A stretch of DNA of 64,000 nucleotides from Oscheius dolichura (Eukaryota > Nematoda > Chromadorea > Rhabditida > Rhabditidae), in the NCBI GenBank assembly GCA_932521035.1, contig OW051494.1:1536001-1600000 (forward strand), in the 5' to 3' direction. The notes beneath the pieces were generated by a model, which worked only from the letters and a program-made list of their open reading frames with translations, did not search any database and was not told the DNA's origin. Shown piece by piece: positions 12,761-24,572 of the stretch; within the stretch, counting starts at the first letter, position 1, and each line of letters begins with the position of its first letter. The translations under genes were made by a program, and so were the position numbers.

Positions 12761-14168
12761 TATCTTAAAATTTCCAAACCCTTTTACTATCTCAGAGTAA
12801 TGGTAGTAACTCCCTCTTAAATAGTACAGAAACGGTTTAAGACCCCCGATTTGAATCCACCGGTCAGGCGCCGGTCATGCGCTTCTCGGTTCTCATTATC
12901 AGCCCCGGGAGAAAGCCCCGGTACTCCCTTTCTTTTTTTGGTTCTTCACGCGCTCTTCCTCATTCTTTCGGACGGGGGAAATTCAGCATTCAAAAGGAGA
13001 ATTCTAACGTCATTTTGGCCTCTTTGCATGGGAAAAAGGATCGATTCGGGTTGCTTTTTCCGCCACTGGAGTCGCCTAAAAAACTTTGGGTCGTGTTTTT
13101 CTTGGTAAAAAGAAGGGGGGAATACCCTATTGTGTTCTCCCGTTCCCGAGGATTTTGATTACCCCAGTTGCCCTCCTGACTCTCCCTCTCTTTCCCCAAA
13201 ACATGGCACCCAATGGAACAAAATATGCTTATCGGGGGAAACTGGACCTTCCCTCACTCTCTTTCGTCTCGCGCCCTTCCGGCATGCAAATTCTTTGGTT
13301 TCATCACAAAAAACCGACAGACGCTTCCAAACATCACATGGTTCCCGCCTGGTTCAAATATGACCGGAAGGCGGGGAGAGACGGCGGCTAGAAAAAGGGG
13401 TGGAAAGATGGTCAAGTGACCAGATTATTTCCTGGGAACTTTTCTCTATTAATAACGGTTTAAAAAAATGTGGGTCCCGAAGCGATTGCGCGCGTCTTGG
13501 GTGGTCCTCTTTTCTTTGAAATTCGCCGATTCGTCTCGAGACCAAGGTCCAAATTCCGGCGGTACCTTTTTCCCTTTAAAAAAGTTAAAGAATTTTCTGT
13601 TTCGGTTCTTTTTACCTGTCCGCAATTTCGGGGAAACCCCCTTATTACAGCTAATTTACAGGAAATTCGAATTACTGTCGTCTGATGCAGACGGGGGCAG
13701 TCCTTTTCCGTGTTCATCCTTCCCAAAAGGGGAGAATCCAATGAGGAGAAGCCCCCCTCCCTAGGAAATCCTGTTATCCATCCATCTGACGACATCCCTC
13801 TCTAACCATTAGCATTTTCTTCCTTCTCCTCGGTCCATTTAGCCTCCTTCACTCACTTAATCCCCTGCCCCATCTACTCTACTTTCCCCCTCCCTATCCT
13901 CCTCCACCTGTTGCCGGTGCCACGGCCCGCCACTTTCCCCCTCTTTCGATCCTGTTCGAACCAACCAATCTAGTCAGTCATCCCCGTCCCCCCGCCATCG
14001 TCAGCAGCAGCGCGGGAGAGAGAGACTGAGGCCCCCGTTTGTCTGTGTCCATTTTCATTGATGGGCAAACATTTTATTTTCGTCTGTCTGTCTCATATTT
14101 CTCCACTTATCTCACTTTAAAAATATAAACTTTCCCGATTAATAACAGTTTTTTTTTTCCAGGAGTCG

Positions 14169-17100
14169 ATGGTCTCGAAAGAAGGGGCACCGGATATTGC
14201 TTTACGTGCCCCGTCATTACTTACACTATCTGCTGCGGTACTCGCTAATCATCATGCTACATTAGTTCATGAAAATGGTGACAAGGAACCATCCAAGGTA
14301 GGCTAGATTTTGGAGTTTGGAGTTTTGGAGTTTTTTCGATTTAAAAAGGCTGTCAGGAGAGATGGAACGTCCGCATACGGGTGACTGCACCCTGGGTGGT
14401 CTGGCTGGTTGATGCGCGCGGAATCATTTCGAGACCACTGACAAAAAATACGGAGATCTTGACAATTCCTTTAACTCAAATTTCATTAACAGCAACCTAA
14501 TTTTCCCATTACCGTAATCAAAAACAATTGAAATGCTCCCTTTCGCGAGAAAATGGCAATTTCAAAAACGCCCTTTTCCAGAACGGTTTCTAATCTAAAA
14601 GAGACCTTTTCGTGAGGAAATGGAAAAATACTCAAAGTGGCTTATTTTTGGATTAGAGAGGGAAGATACAGTAATTTTTCAGGATGTCTATGGTCTCTGC
14701 TATCTGCCATCCGGCGCCTCCCATGCCATATTCGACGAGCATCGAAAGATGTGGTCGAATAATGTTAATGTGAGTCATTCTCCCATAAAATTCATTAATT
14801 ATTATTGTATTTAGAAGGATAAATCGGATTCCATGGTGTTGAAGACCTTTACGGACAGTGCCCGCTTCCCCTTGTCACAGTTGAACCTGACCGGTGCCAC
14901 CCTGAACGACGAGATCCTGGCCGATCTCCTGCTGACACATCGACATGTGTCAAAAATTGATCTAACGGATGTAAAGGTGAGAGAAGAGAGAAATCAGGGG
15001 AAAGTTCGGGAAACCCCCTCCCCTCTGCCCTCCATAATAACTACTAGTTAGGGGGAGACATGACGTAGACCAGTTGTTGTTTTTTTGATACTAACGGGAC
15101 GGGGAAGACACAGAATGGCGTAGATGGTGACGTCGGGGCCATATTTATGACGGCCATTCTGTCTTCCATTGGATAATATCAAAGGAAGGGGGAAGTGGTA
15201 GTCATGGCTGAGGAATAGACGGGCTACGCAGCCAATTTTAGAGGATATTAGATAGGAAAGAGTTCTGCAATCCGTTTAACATTAAAAAAGGCTAAAAAAG
15301 GTTCGAAATCTGGATCTAGGTGGCAAACTACCGCTTGCGGAAGTAAAAATCGAGTTATGGAACAAAATCCATGAAATGCCGGGATTGAAACGGCTAATTT
15401 CTGGGAGTTTACGTCTCCTGTGCTCGATTACTATCATCCCAGTCGGTAAATCTGCTCCAACGCTAATTGAGAATCAGTAAACTTTGTTTTCTAGGGTTTA
15501 TTTAGCCAGGTAAGAACATTATTCCCTTCCCAATGTCAGAAATTGTACCGTAATAAAGGTATTTCCTTGTTTTTCCAACGAAAAATAAATTTTAAAGGAT
15601 TATTTTACTTTTACGAGGTTACAATAAGATTGTAAGTTCTCTAATTTTCCTCTTTTCAGGGTATCTCCGACCAGGCGAATGTCCTTTTCGACGCTAAAAA
15701 TGTCCAACTACCCGAGCTTGCCATCCTCCGCCTTTCGTCCATGGATCTCCTCCGACGGCCACTTCCCCGAAGGTAATTTCCCCCCTTCCACTGCCCATCC
15801 TTTTTTGCCTATTTCCAGTTCCAGAAAAAATGGCGTGGCCCTGGTGAACATACCCGTTTTGGGCGAGGAAGATCTCATAACCCAAGGAGGGAATGACCGG
15901 CTGGATCAGATGAGAGAGGCTCGTGGCGGACCGTCGAACAACTTGATCGGTCACTCGCCAGCCAATAATTACTTCTTCCAACATTTGGGGATAGCACAAC
16001 AGCCGAATCAACAAGCCTACGAGATGGTCTTCCATAATGACATTCATCAGGTGGAAAGGCACGTTTTTTTTTTCATTTATTTCTCCTTTTTTGGAGTTTT
16101 AATAGAATTCTACTGAATTTTACAGTAACCCTGAAGAAAAAACCGCGAAAAATGACGTAAAGTAAGCGCGCCCCAATAATATTAGCACTGGGGCGCGCTT
16201 ACTCCCCCCTCTCTTATCATTAGGGCATTTTGCGCCAAAATTGCCCATATTTTCTTGCTAAAACTTATATATTTGTTTTTTTTTCAGATCTTACCAGTCT
16301 CCGTACCCCTCCCCCGAAATCTGGCCCCAACCCCTAATTGAAGAGGATCCCCCCGAAGAGGAGCGCGAGCTTCCCGTCTTTACGTCAAGATGCCCCGGTG
16401 TAACTAGTCTTATTCTCCCTAAAGTGAGTTTTCCTCTCGAGACCTTCATAATTTTATAAAAATTACAGTTAAAAAGATATCCTGAAGATGAAGAAGATTC
16501 TATAAATGATTTCCTAATCCGAGTGCTTGAACCCCTTGAACATTTACAAAAATTGGATATTTCCTACTGGTCAAAGGTCGGTTTTTCTTGATTTTTTTTG
16601 TTGAAATTCCATTTTTAATTCCAGGTAGATGATCTCCGCTGTCTTAACCGTTTAAATCTCACCACATTAATTCTCTATGAGGTGCCTGATCTGTACAAAG
16701 CCATTGATAATATTGTTATGCTCAAAGAACTCAGGTTAGTCGTTATTTTTTCTATAAATCGCTTTTTTGTAATTTCAGTAACCCTTTAAACAGTATTCCA
16801 GCCTTTTAATAGAAAGAATTCTGTATTTCCTTTGAAAATAATGAGAAATTTGGCTCCAAATGGCCTAATACGACTCATTTGAGTTTCCCGTGGCCGTTGC
16901 CAGCCGTTCATTTTTGAAAATTGCTCTTTCTTTGAAATTTTCGTGGCGGGACCATTAATTATTAAAAAAATATAAGAGAAAGAAAAAGAAATTTGCCTTC
17001 AGAAATGCTCCACAAACTTCGTCAAAATACCGTAACCCTTTGCAGATACCTCGATTTATCACAGTCAACTAAAGACACGGGTACTTATCCGAAACCGGTG

Positions 17101-19997
17101 ACGGCGCTACATAAAATAGTTACGGGTCTGCCGGAGCTGGAAAAGTTGGATATCTCATCAACTAATCTGGCTTCTCAACCGACGGTACACGACTGGCCAG
17201 TGGCCCCGGAAGACATGTAAGCTCTCCTTGCTTTTGTGAACCAATTGAAATTTAAGGAACTATTTTAGGCAAGGAAGTGTCAAGTCGGATATTGTTGGCC
17301 TTCGATTTTTAAATAAGAGATTGAAATTCTTGGGACTGTTTAATTGTGAAAATGCTAGTCATTTCTTGGAAATTCCGGCAGACACAATTGCGGGAGACGC
17401 CAATGAAGAACAGGTAAGCAAGGGACGCGCCAGGGATTAGTCTCTATCTTTTGGTTCAGTCCTCGATAGTCCGATCCCCTCGCACCCGTAAAATCTCGGC
17501 AGGACAAAGGTATAAAGGCGTCACAGCTTTGTAATCGTTTTGAATAAAGATGATCCGACTGCCGAGATTTTACGGGTGCAGGGGATAGGACTGTCGAGGG
17601 CCGGGCCTATTTTTTGGATTACTGTAGCTTTTTAAAGCTTCATTTATTCAGTTTTCCATTAAAGTAAACATATTTTCAGGTCATAACAGCGTTACAAGTC
17701 TATCGGGAACGAGCTGGGCTCCTGCAATCCGTCCTGAATGAAAGCTATCAGCTATACCGCTTTGGGAACAGCACTCCCTTGGTAATTTCCTTGTCTTCTC
17801 CTTTTTTAACCTCAAAATTATTAGACAAGACAAGCAGAAGCCCTCCACCTTGTCCTCGAAGCAATGCAACGCCATCTGGAAGACAGTACCCTCCAGATCG
17901 CGGGCTCTGCCAGCCTTTTCTACATAATTCGAAAGGTCCAAATGAATCGGGACACGAAGAAACAAGTCGTCAGCGCTCTTCTCTGTGGTATGGATTCATC
18001 CAAATTATTACAAAAAATGAGAAATTTTAGGAATGGAAAGGCATATGGAAGAGCAGGTAATGGTCAGAAATTGCTGCCTCAGCCTTTGCCAGTTTGAAAT
18101 TCCTCAGGAGATCTTGTTCGACTACAGGTTGGATTACTGTAACCCGCTCAATATCTTCTATTTTCAGTCGTCTGGCTATAATTCTGGTAAACGTGCTCCA
18201 ACACCACAATGCTGACCAGCTGACCCAAAGGATCGTTGTTTTCCTCCTGAATTCCATGGCTTGCCACGTCGAGGGCGATCAGAAACTTCAAATTGGGAGC
18301 TTTGGCGCTATCGAGGTAGGATTTTCTCCAAATAAGACCACAAATTCGCGTTTTTCAGATGATTTTGGATCAGATTAAACGAAAACTCGGAGCCAATACC
18401 TGCGACGATGTGATGGAAGTCGGGTGGAGTTTCCTCTGGAATATTACGGATGAGACACCGCCAAATTGTAGCCGATTCTTGGAAGCGGATGGGCTCAGCC
18501 TGTTCCAAAAGTGCTACACCACTTTCTCCACTGAAAAGTGAGGATATTTCTACAAAAATTGGCACAGTAATGCCTTGGATTGGCGCGCTATTGTCTCTCG
18601 TTCAAATTGTACATTTCCGTACTTTTTAATCAGAGAGAAAGCAGCTGCCAGACTTAGGGGTTACGGTATCCTATTTTTTAAAATAAATTTCTTGATTAAA
18701 ACTTATTTTCCCTTTCCAGAGAGCTCGTCCGTAACATGATGGGTCTGATTGGAAACATCGCCGAAGTGGACAGCCTTCGCTACCGTCTGATGAACGGAGA
18801 CTATGTCAAAATCTTTGTGTAAGTCTTATTTTCCCCTATTTTTTAGTTCATTTTCCTGTTTTTAGTGCTCTCCTGGAGGCGAAGATTGAAGACTCCATTG
18901 AGATCAGCTACAACAGTGCCGGAGTCCTGGCCCATATGGTTAGCGACGGCGCCGAAGCGTGGAAAGAGATTACCGTCTGTAGGGACGAGGTCATGGAAAA
19001 GATCATCGATGTGAGTTATTTTGCTGTTTTTTGTGGATTACTGCTTCTATTTGGAGTCAAAAAAAAAGATAAGAAACGCTTAAAAATTGAGGAAATTGCC
19101 TTTTATCTCGAGTTGCCGTAATGCGCGAAAATCGACTTTTATGGTTCAAAATGACCTTTGATCTTTTTAGAGAACGTCTCCACCACTGTTGAGTTACTGT
19201 ATACTGTATCAAATTTCAGGCGACCAAAGATTGGAAGCTGGAAACGAGGCGCTACATAAACTATCGTTCATTCCGCCCCATTCTCCGTCTGCTGCCGTTG
19301 TGGCATGCCCCGGCCAGCCAGCATTGGGCTGTCTGGGCCCTGGCCAATTTGACAACCACCGACGGCCCGAAGTACTGCTTCTACGTGACGGAAGAAGGCG
19401 GCGTCCCTCTGCTGACAGACCTGGTCCACGATAAGAGAACCCACATCCGGACCAAGGAGCTGGCCGCCAAAGTTCTCAAGAACATTCAAGACTAGTGAGT
19501 TTTATAGCGATTTGCTGGTTACTGTATCTTTTCTTCTGTAGCAACGAGAGACGGTGGACACGAGTGACCAAATGTCTGTCTTAAAAATGGGAGAAGACAA
19601 AAATTTCAATATTGTGAGTATCACGCACTGCGCTATCACTCCCACTTCTTTCTATCTCTATCTTTTTCTCATTTCTTCTTCACCGCTTATTTTTGGGCAA
19701 TATAATAACCAGAATACAGTACTCCCTCAAATGGGGTCATTAAAATTCGGAAAATCGTTCAAAGAACAGAAGATTCAAAAAATTAGAAGCAGCTACCGTT
19801 TCGCGCGCTTTCCTGCGTTTAAACTCCATTTTAATTGACTGCGTAGCCCGTTCAATGCTCAATTGGATGCTTCACCACCTACCGTAACCTTCTAAAACAG
19901 ATTAATTCTTTTCAGCGTTGATGAACAGCAAGGAAAAGACACCGACGTCGTCATGGAGGATGCTACCGCCCCTCCGACAAGCGTCCCTTCAATTTAA
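14169..19997 (+). CDS. ZYG-11/ZER1 family CUL2 substrate receptor
   Basis: Leucine-rich plus armadillo-type protein of the ZYG-11/ZER1 family, substrate receptors of CUL2 RING ubiquitin ligases. My model has 19 exons: 14169-14297, 14683-14769, 14815-14976, 15660-15772, 15819-16058, 16288-16423, 16469-16576, 16625-16734, 17046-17216, 17269-17413, 17680-17781, 17825-17987, 18031-18127, 18168-18315, 18359-18537, 18720-18818, 18866-19010, 19220-19494, 19916-19997, about 896 aa. Phases agree throughout. LRR-like segments (LDLSQ, LEKLDISSTNL) come first; then family hallmarks such as AGDANEEQ, AGSASLFYI, RNCCLSLCQF and YRSFRPILRLLPLWH. The intron after 16058 needs a GC donor (AAAG/GC). The last junction is less sure: a 12-nt exon at 19541-19552 could be included. 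A conserved-looking LRR frame at 15301-15440 might be another exon. ZYG-11 and ZER1 orthologues cannot be separated by eye. The insert around residues 240-320 looks disordered. Confidence 0.88.
15085..15185. repeat. Imperfect inverted repeat in an intron
   Basis: Left arm around 15088-15118 (TTTGATACTAA, then GGAAGACACAGAATGGC) is matched in reverse at about 15151-15190 (GGCCATTCTGTCTTCC, then TAATATCAAA). About 100 bp in all, inside the 14977-15659 intron of the ZYG-11/ZER1 gene. MITE-like; no second copy seen in the window. Confidence 0.6.
16161..16203. repeat. Perfect GC-rich 15-bp hairpin
   Basis: Arms AGTAAGCGCGCCCCA (16161-16175) and TGGGGCGCGCTTACT (16189-16203) are exact reverse complements around the 13-nt loop ATAATATTAGCAC. 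It lies inside the GC-AG intron 16059-16287 of the ZYG-11/ZER1 gene. Confidence 0.9.
17463..17598 (+). mobile_element. Hairpin MITE copy 3
   Basis: Near-complete copy in an intron of the ZYG-11/ZER1 gene. Termini CTCGATAGTCCGATCCCCT and AGGGGATCGGACTATCGAG-like; core ACCCGTAAAATCTCGGCA; internal TATAAAGGCGTCACAG and TTTTGAATAAAGATGATCC. Sense orientation relative to the host gene. Confidence 0.9.
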
Positions 19998-20856
19998 CCG
20001 TATTTTTTTTTTCAATTTTGTGGAATTGAAAACTCTCTCATCCCTGATGAGAGCCCAGTTTTCGATTTACAGTATCTACCACGGGTTTGACCTTTAAAAT
20101 TGACTCCTGTCCCTCGCCTGGCCGCCTCCTCGTTTCCCTCAATGTACAGTATCCCCTCCTCATATAATAACACATTCACTGGTTCATATATTATATATAT
20201 TTCTCCGACTTGCCCACTCCCTCTATTCTTTTTTGTACATAGCTTATATTTTTCCTTCTAAAATGTTTATTTTCCCTGTATAGTCCCCTCTTCTCAGACG
20301 CTCTCTTCCTTCTTTTCCTCTTCTTCTTCGTCTGCCTTTCTCCCCAAAACCCGCCATTTTCTGTGATCACGACCTGCCCCGTCGTCAAAATAACTTCCCG
20401 GAGTATATTTTGTTTACTGCTGTATGTTCCTTTTCTTCTTTTTTATATATGTGTGTGCGGTTCTTTTTTGCTCTTCTATGTCGTCTTCTTTTTTGTTGTT
20501 TTTACTGGTTTATATGTGTATAAAAGTGTTAATTAAAAGATAGATCTTGGTCATAGACAGAAGAAAAAACGCAGATAATACGCCACAGGGAAATGAGATC
20601 CACTTTGAGTCCGGACTCCGGAGACATCAAGAATGGCCGGGAATGGATATTTTCGGCGCCAAAGAAAATTTCAAGGGGGTATTTCCGGAATTATAACTCC
20701 CTGGTAGCCGTCAGACATGAGAAAACGTTTATAGTTTCACCTGACATCCTAGAAAATGGTCCCAGAACATTTTGGAACCTGAAAAACATACGGAAAGTGC
20801 CATGGTACCCGCCTATTTCTTCGAAAACCTGACAGTCCTTCCAATTATTTTATTCT

Positions 20857-21103
20857 AGCTTAAAGGGACTGTTAGGGACCTTGTTTGGTTACGGTAGGCG
20901 CGCCATCAAAATTTCAAGAATTCGTAATATTTTTACGGAATATGTCACCATAGACATTCAGAAAATGTCAAAAACGAGAAAAAATTCAAAAATTCGTGTT
21001 CCGCCAAAGCGCGCCAAAGGCAGAGGACGCTAGTTAGTTCAGTGGCTGCGGAACCCGCTACCGGAAAAAAAGGTCCCTGACAGTCCCTTTAAAGGGCCCA
21101 ATA
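20857..21103. mobile_element. Terminal-inverted-repeat element (MITE-like)
   Basis: Left end TTAAAGGGACTGTTAGGGAC (from about 20860) matches the reverse complement of the right end AGGTCCCTGACAGTCCCTTT (to about 21096), about 22 of 24 bases. The ~245-bp element has no coding potential. No obvious target duplication and no second copy in the window. Confidence 0.7.
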
Positions 21104-21210
21104 AAAATCGCACCTACAGTACGCCCTGCCGAGATGTTACGGGTGCGGCGGCAACCCGATACGTAATTCATCGATTTTTAGATGTTATCCATTTTTTCTA
21201 GTTTTTTTCT

Positions 21211-21520
21211 ATTATTTCTCAACAATTTTAGTATTATGTCTATTCGCAAAATCACAATAAAGATCACAGAGGCGAAGTAGTCGCTTCTTAAACAAGCAGC
21301 TGCCTTCTATCCGTCTTCGTTTGATTCTGAAAATAACATAACAAAATAATACTTTTTGACAAATAAACGGACCTGGAAAATATTGCACATCGTTCTCCTG
21401 ATCGAAGATAAGCTTATCCTGAAAAAATAACATTAGAAAAGATCAACAGAAACAAAAATAGGAAAAATAATACAAGTCCCGAACGCAAAAAAAATTTGCG
21501 CAGAGCTTCCCTTTAAGAAA
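21211..21520 (-). pseudogene. Fragment related to the Harbinger second ORF
   Basis: On the minus strand an exon-like piece near 21425-21375, reading QDKLIFDQENDVQYF, parallels QGKFIYNKEKEVDNIL encoded on the minus strand near 26480-26430 inside the Harbinger element. The flank also matches: CCTGAAAAAATAA, an ATTAGAAAAG word, and a hairpin GCGCAAAAAAAATTTGCGC followed by AGAGCTTC occur at both sites. It is probably the relic of another copy of the same transposon. Confidence 0.6.
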
Positions 21521-22505
21521 TCAGTGATCTGAAGCCGAAGAAGTTTAACTACGCGTCATTCCAGGTTTAAAAAATGAGCCTATATTTTCCTTTTCCGGTT
21601 AAAATAGGGAAACGGAAGGACTCTGGTTATTCTTGGCGCTTACCGTAAGAAATTTCATAGTTCAAAGAAGGAAATTATAATCTGGTGGTGAAAAAGTCTG
21701 ATGACTGCGATCAAATTCTATAACCTGGCTATAAGTTTTGACTTTCTCAGATTACCCTGACGCTTTCTAATTCAATTTCTTCCTCGTCTCGCCTTTTTTC
21801 GTCAGTGGAAATTCTTTGTGTGCCAAGTTGTTCGTTTCAATTTTTCCGCTCTCACAGACCATGAAATTCAAAACATCACAAAAAATGCCATCCTTTATCT
21901 TCTTACCCGTCCCATTTCACCATCTTTCCATTTCTCTGTTGATTCTTCCAAAAGTACAAGTGAGTAGGAAGATAGTAGTTTGTGGTAGCAAAACATAACA
22001 TCGGATAGAGAGAGAGAGTAATCATTATCCCTGTTCTGTTGAGTATACTTCTATGATTCACGTGCCATCTAATTGGCAGAGATGAGTACAACGTCAAGAG
22101 CAAGAAGTCCAAATCTAAGAAAACCGGCAATTCGAAAAGGACATGATCTATTTCCGAGTATATTTAATTTTTGATTCTGTCTGTAGTTATTAGTCAGTTG
22201 ATCTGTTCATTAAGACACAAGACATACACCGCCCGAAATGGCTAAATTCTTCATTTTTCCTACATTTCACCCTAATATGGAGCCCTTAAAATTGTTTATA
22301 CCGTAATCCTACTATTTTACCTTCTCTTGAGCAAAGTCTAAATGTAAAATTCTGAAGAAAACCCAGTTAAAACCGTCTACAGAGCCCGAAATCGAGAATT
22401 GTTGAAAACTTATCATAACTACCGTAACCCTGCTCCATTTTCCCAGAGTAATCTTCGTTATGTTGTTCTTTATTCGCCCTTTAAATACCATAATTTCAGC
22501 TTAAA

Positions 22506-24186
22506 ATGTCTTCCAAGCCTTACGGCGCCGTCCTACCGACTTCTGAATACATCACCCTAACTGCTCTAGTAATCACTAGCTGTGTCTCCTTCTTCACCAA
22601 CCTTCTCCTCTTGGTAGCCATTTGCCGGAGTCTCTACAAGCACATAAAACTCTATTTCTACCTCCTGTTGAATATTGTCCTGGTAGATGTTACCGTATCC
22701 TTCCTGGCTGTCTTTCTTCTTCCCAGGTTCATTTTCCAAATTTTTTTTCCTCAAATGGAGCCCCTTTCCAGCTATGTTAGCCACTTGACCACACCGCCCA
22801 GATGCATAATTTTCATAGATTTTGGACTCTGTAACTTTCTGGGAGTAGATTGGTGCAAAATGAGGTAAAGAATCGAATTTTCGCAATCAGAACACATACG
22901 GGGAAATGTATCCAAGGGGCGGCAGTCTATATAGACAACGGCCAGAGGTTAAATGAGATTAGTGGAAATGTAACACCTGGTGAAAATAGAGTGACTAGAA
23001 AGTTCAGCTCCACATAAAAAGTCTACTCGAGGGAAAATTTAGCCTACAGTATACCTAAAAATAGAAATACTGAAATACTGTATGAAGCTATTTTTGTATG
23101 GAGGGGGGAGGGAGGCTCGGTCCGATAGTCCGATCCCCTGCACCCGTAAAGTCTCGGCAAAACAAATATATAAAGGCGACACAGTTTTGTAACAGTTTTG
23201 AATAAAGATGCCCCTCCTGCCGAGACTTTACGGGTGCAAGGGGTCGGACCATCGAAGGCCATGCCGGAGAAGAATTCGGTAGTCTTTCCTTCAAAAAAGG
23301 GTGATTTTCCAGCTACGGTATAATGATCTGTCTCTACTCCTACATCCCCTGGATAACTCTGGCTTCTCTCATCTTCCGCTGGTATATTATCCGCTACAAT
23401 CATCCTAACTCCCCCTATGGGTTTGTCATCTTCCTCCTGGTCACTGCCATTCCTACTGTATTCCAATTATACTGTTCGGTAGGCTACAAATCGACTAAAT
23501 GGGGAGAGAAGAACAATTTTAGCTTTCAACCTCGAATAATAATGATCTCCACGTCCCTACAGCCGCGTTATTAGAAGAACTCTACCCAACTTGGGATTTT
23601 AGCAGTAATTTTGATATTCGAGGGCAGAAAAAGAGCGGAAAATGTTCAGATATAACGACGTACGCTCTGGTATCTTCGACTGATTGGAGAGTCCCTTGGG
23701 TTGGCTACTTTTCGAGATATCCAGTCTATGTAATTGTACCCGTCTCTCTGCTGATACGTTGGGATATCATGAGGATGTTGAGACAGGTTACCGTCTTTTC
23801 CACGGCTACACGGCAACTTCATCGTTCTTTTATCCATGTAAGGTTTTGTATACTAGTCCATTTTCTCTATTTCTACCCAAAATGATATCACAAATAGGAA
23901 ATCTCTAATTGTTCAGGCCCTGACTCTCCAAACCTGCCTCCTCCCTATAAATGTCGCCAAATCTCTCGTCTTTTCTCTCGGACCAGCTCTTGGAATAACT
24001 GACCTCTACTGGGGTCATTTAGAATTCATAATTGTTGAAATTATCCCCCTTGCTAATGCCTGTAGCCATATTTATTATGTCACCGCCTATAGGACCTTTA
24101 TGCTGAGCCTCTTTAGAAAGGTAGCCTGTAGAAAAGGCCACACCACACCGATACTCGATATGACCGCTGTGCCCGTCACTAAATGA
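22506..24186 (+). CDS. Nematode 7TM chemoreceptor, complete
   Basis: Four exons, 22506-22864, 23313-23478, 23523-23837 and 23917-24186, give an intact 369-aa serpentine receptor. The start codon follows a TTTCAG acceptor by 6 nt, consistent with trans-splicing. The first exon encodes an extracellular N-terminus, TM1 and TM2 (LYFYLLLNIVLVDVTVSFLA) and the beginning of TM3; the second TM4; the third a loop with YPTWDFSS and TM5; the last, starting ALTLQ, TM6 and TM7 ending IPLANACSHIYYVTAYR. Exon phases match those of the partial gene at 14-1417, its paralogue. Intron 1 holds a hairpin MITE. The expected role is chemosensation by sensory neurons; the ligand is unknown and I did not assign the sr class. 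A Harbinger element begins 40 bp after the stop. Confidence 0.87.
23122..23256 (+). mobile_element. Hairpin MITE copy 4
   Basis: Inserted in intron 1 of the complete chemoreceptor, sense orientation. Core CACCCGTAAAGTCTCGGCA at both ends, internal TTTTGTAACAGTTTTGAATA. The chemoreceptor splice signals on either side are intact. Confidence 0.9.
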
Positions 24187-24572
24187 ACTCTTATCCATAT
24201 ATGTTGTTAAAAATACAGATATCACACCTAGACCCGAATTCACATCCCTTCCCGGGAAGCATTTTTATCTCCCGGGAGCTAATTCGGTCGATCTCCCGGG
24301 AAGACTGCAATTCACACCTTTCCCGGGAGATAATTATTTATTCCCCGGGCGGTCGTTTTCATTCCCGGTCTAAAAGGGTAATAATTCTCCCGGAAGCTGT
24401 AACTCGCTAAAACGAGGCTCTCCTTCGTTGCGATGAATTACAAAGTTGTTCAGCGCGTTGAGATCTGTCTAAAACGTGTTATTTTATTTTCAGTACCCGA
24501 CATAAACGTGTTTGTCTATTTTTCCCCCTTTTTTCTTATATTCTTTGTGATTATTAATCAAACTTTCGGATA

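Larger units (their letters stand above)
9995..14162. other. Upstream region of the ZYG-11/ZER1 gene
   Basis: About 4.2 kb without a supportable gene. It contains a GA/GT microsatellite, one hairpin MITE and the GCCACAGTTA motif cluster, listed separately. It ends in a T-run and TTTTCCAG acceptor at 14162, just 6 nt before the start codon of the next gene, so it may be a trans-spliced outron or a 5' intron. Confidence 0.5.
19998..22505. other. Intergenic region with repeat remnants
   Basis: No convincing gene. It holds the 3' flank of the ZYG-11/ZER1 gene, a terminal-inverted-repeat element (20857-21103), a solo hairpin-element end at 21124-21142, and a Harbinger-related fragment (21211-21520). 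A short ATG-initiated frame at 21859 follows a CTCACAG acceptor, and a Lys/Ser-rich frame follows GGCAG at 22081; I could not join them in phase, so no gene is called. Confidence 0.45.

Noticed and set aside
22865-23312. Possible extra exon between TM3 and TM4 of the complete chemoreceptor
   Set aside because: Exons 22506-22864 and 23313-23478 already join in phase (AG + C) and complete TM3; the interval holds a MITE.
23044-23466. 140-codon minus-strand frame with SxxPLAPVKSRQ-type sequence, recurring at 9753-10001, 35273-35692 and 49762-50007
   Set aside because: These frames run through the inverted ends of the hairpin MITE; their similarity comes from the repeat, not from a protein family.
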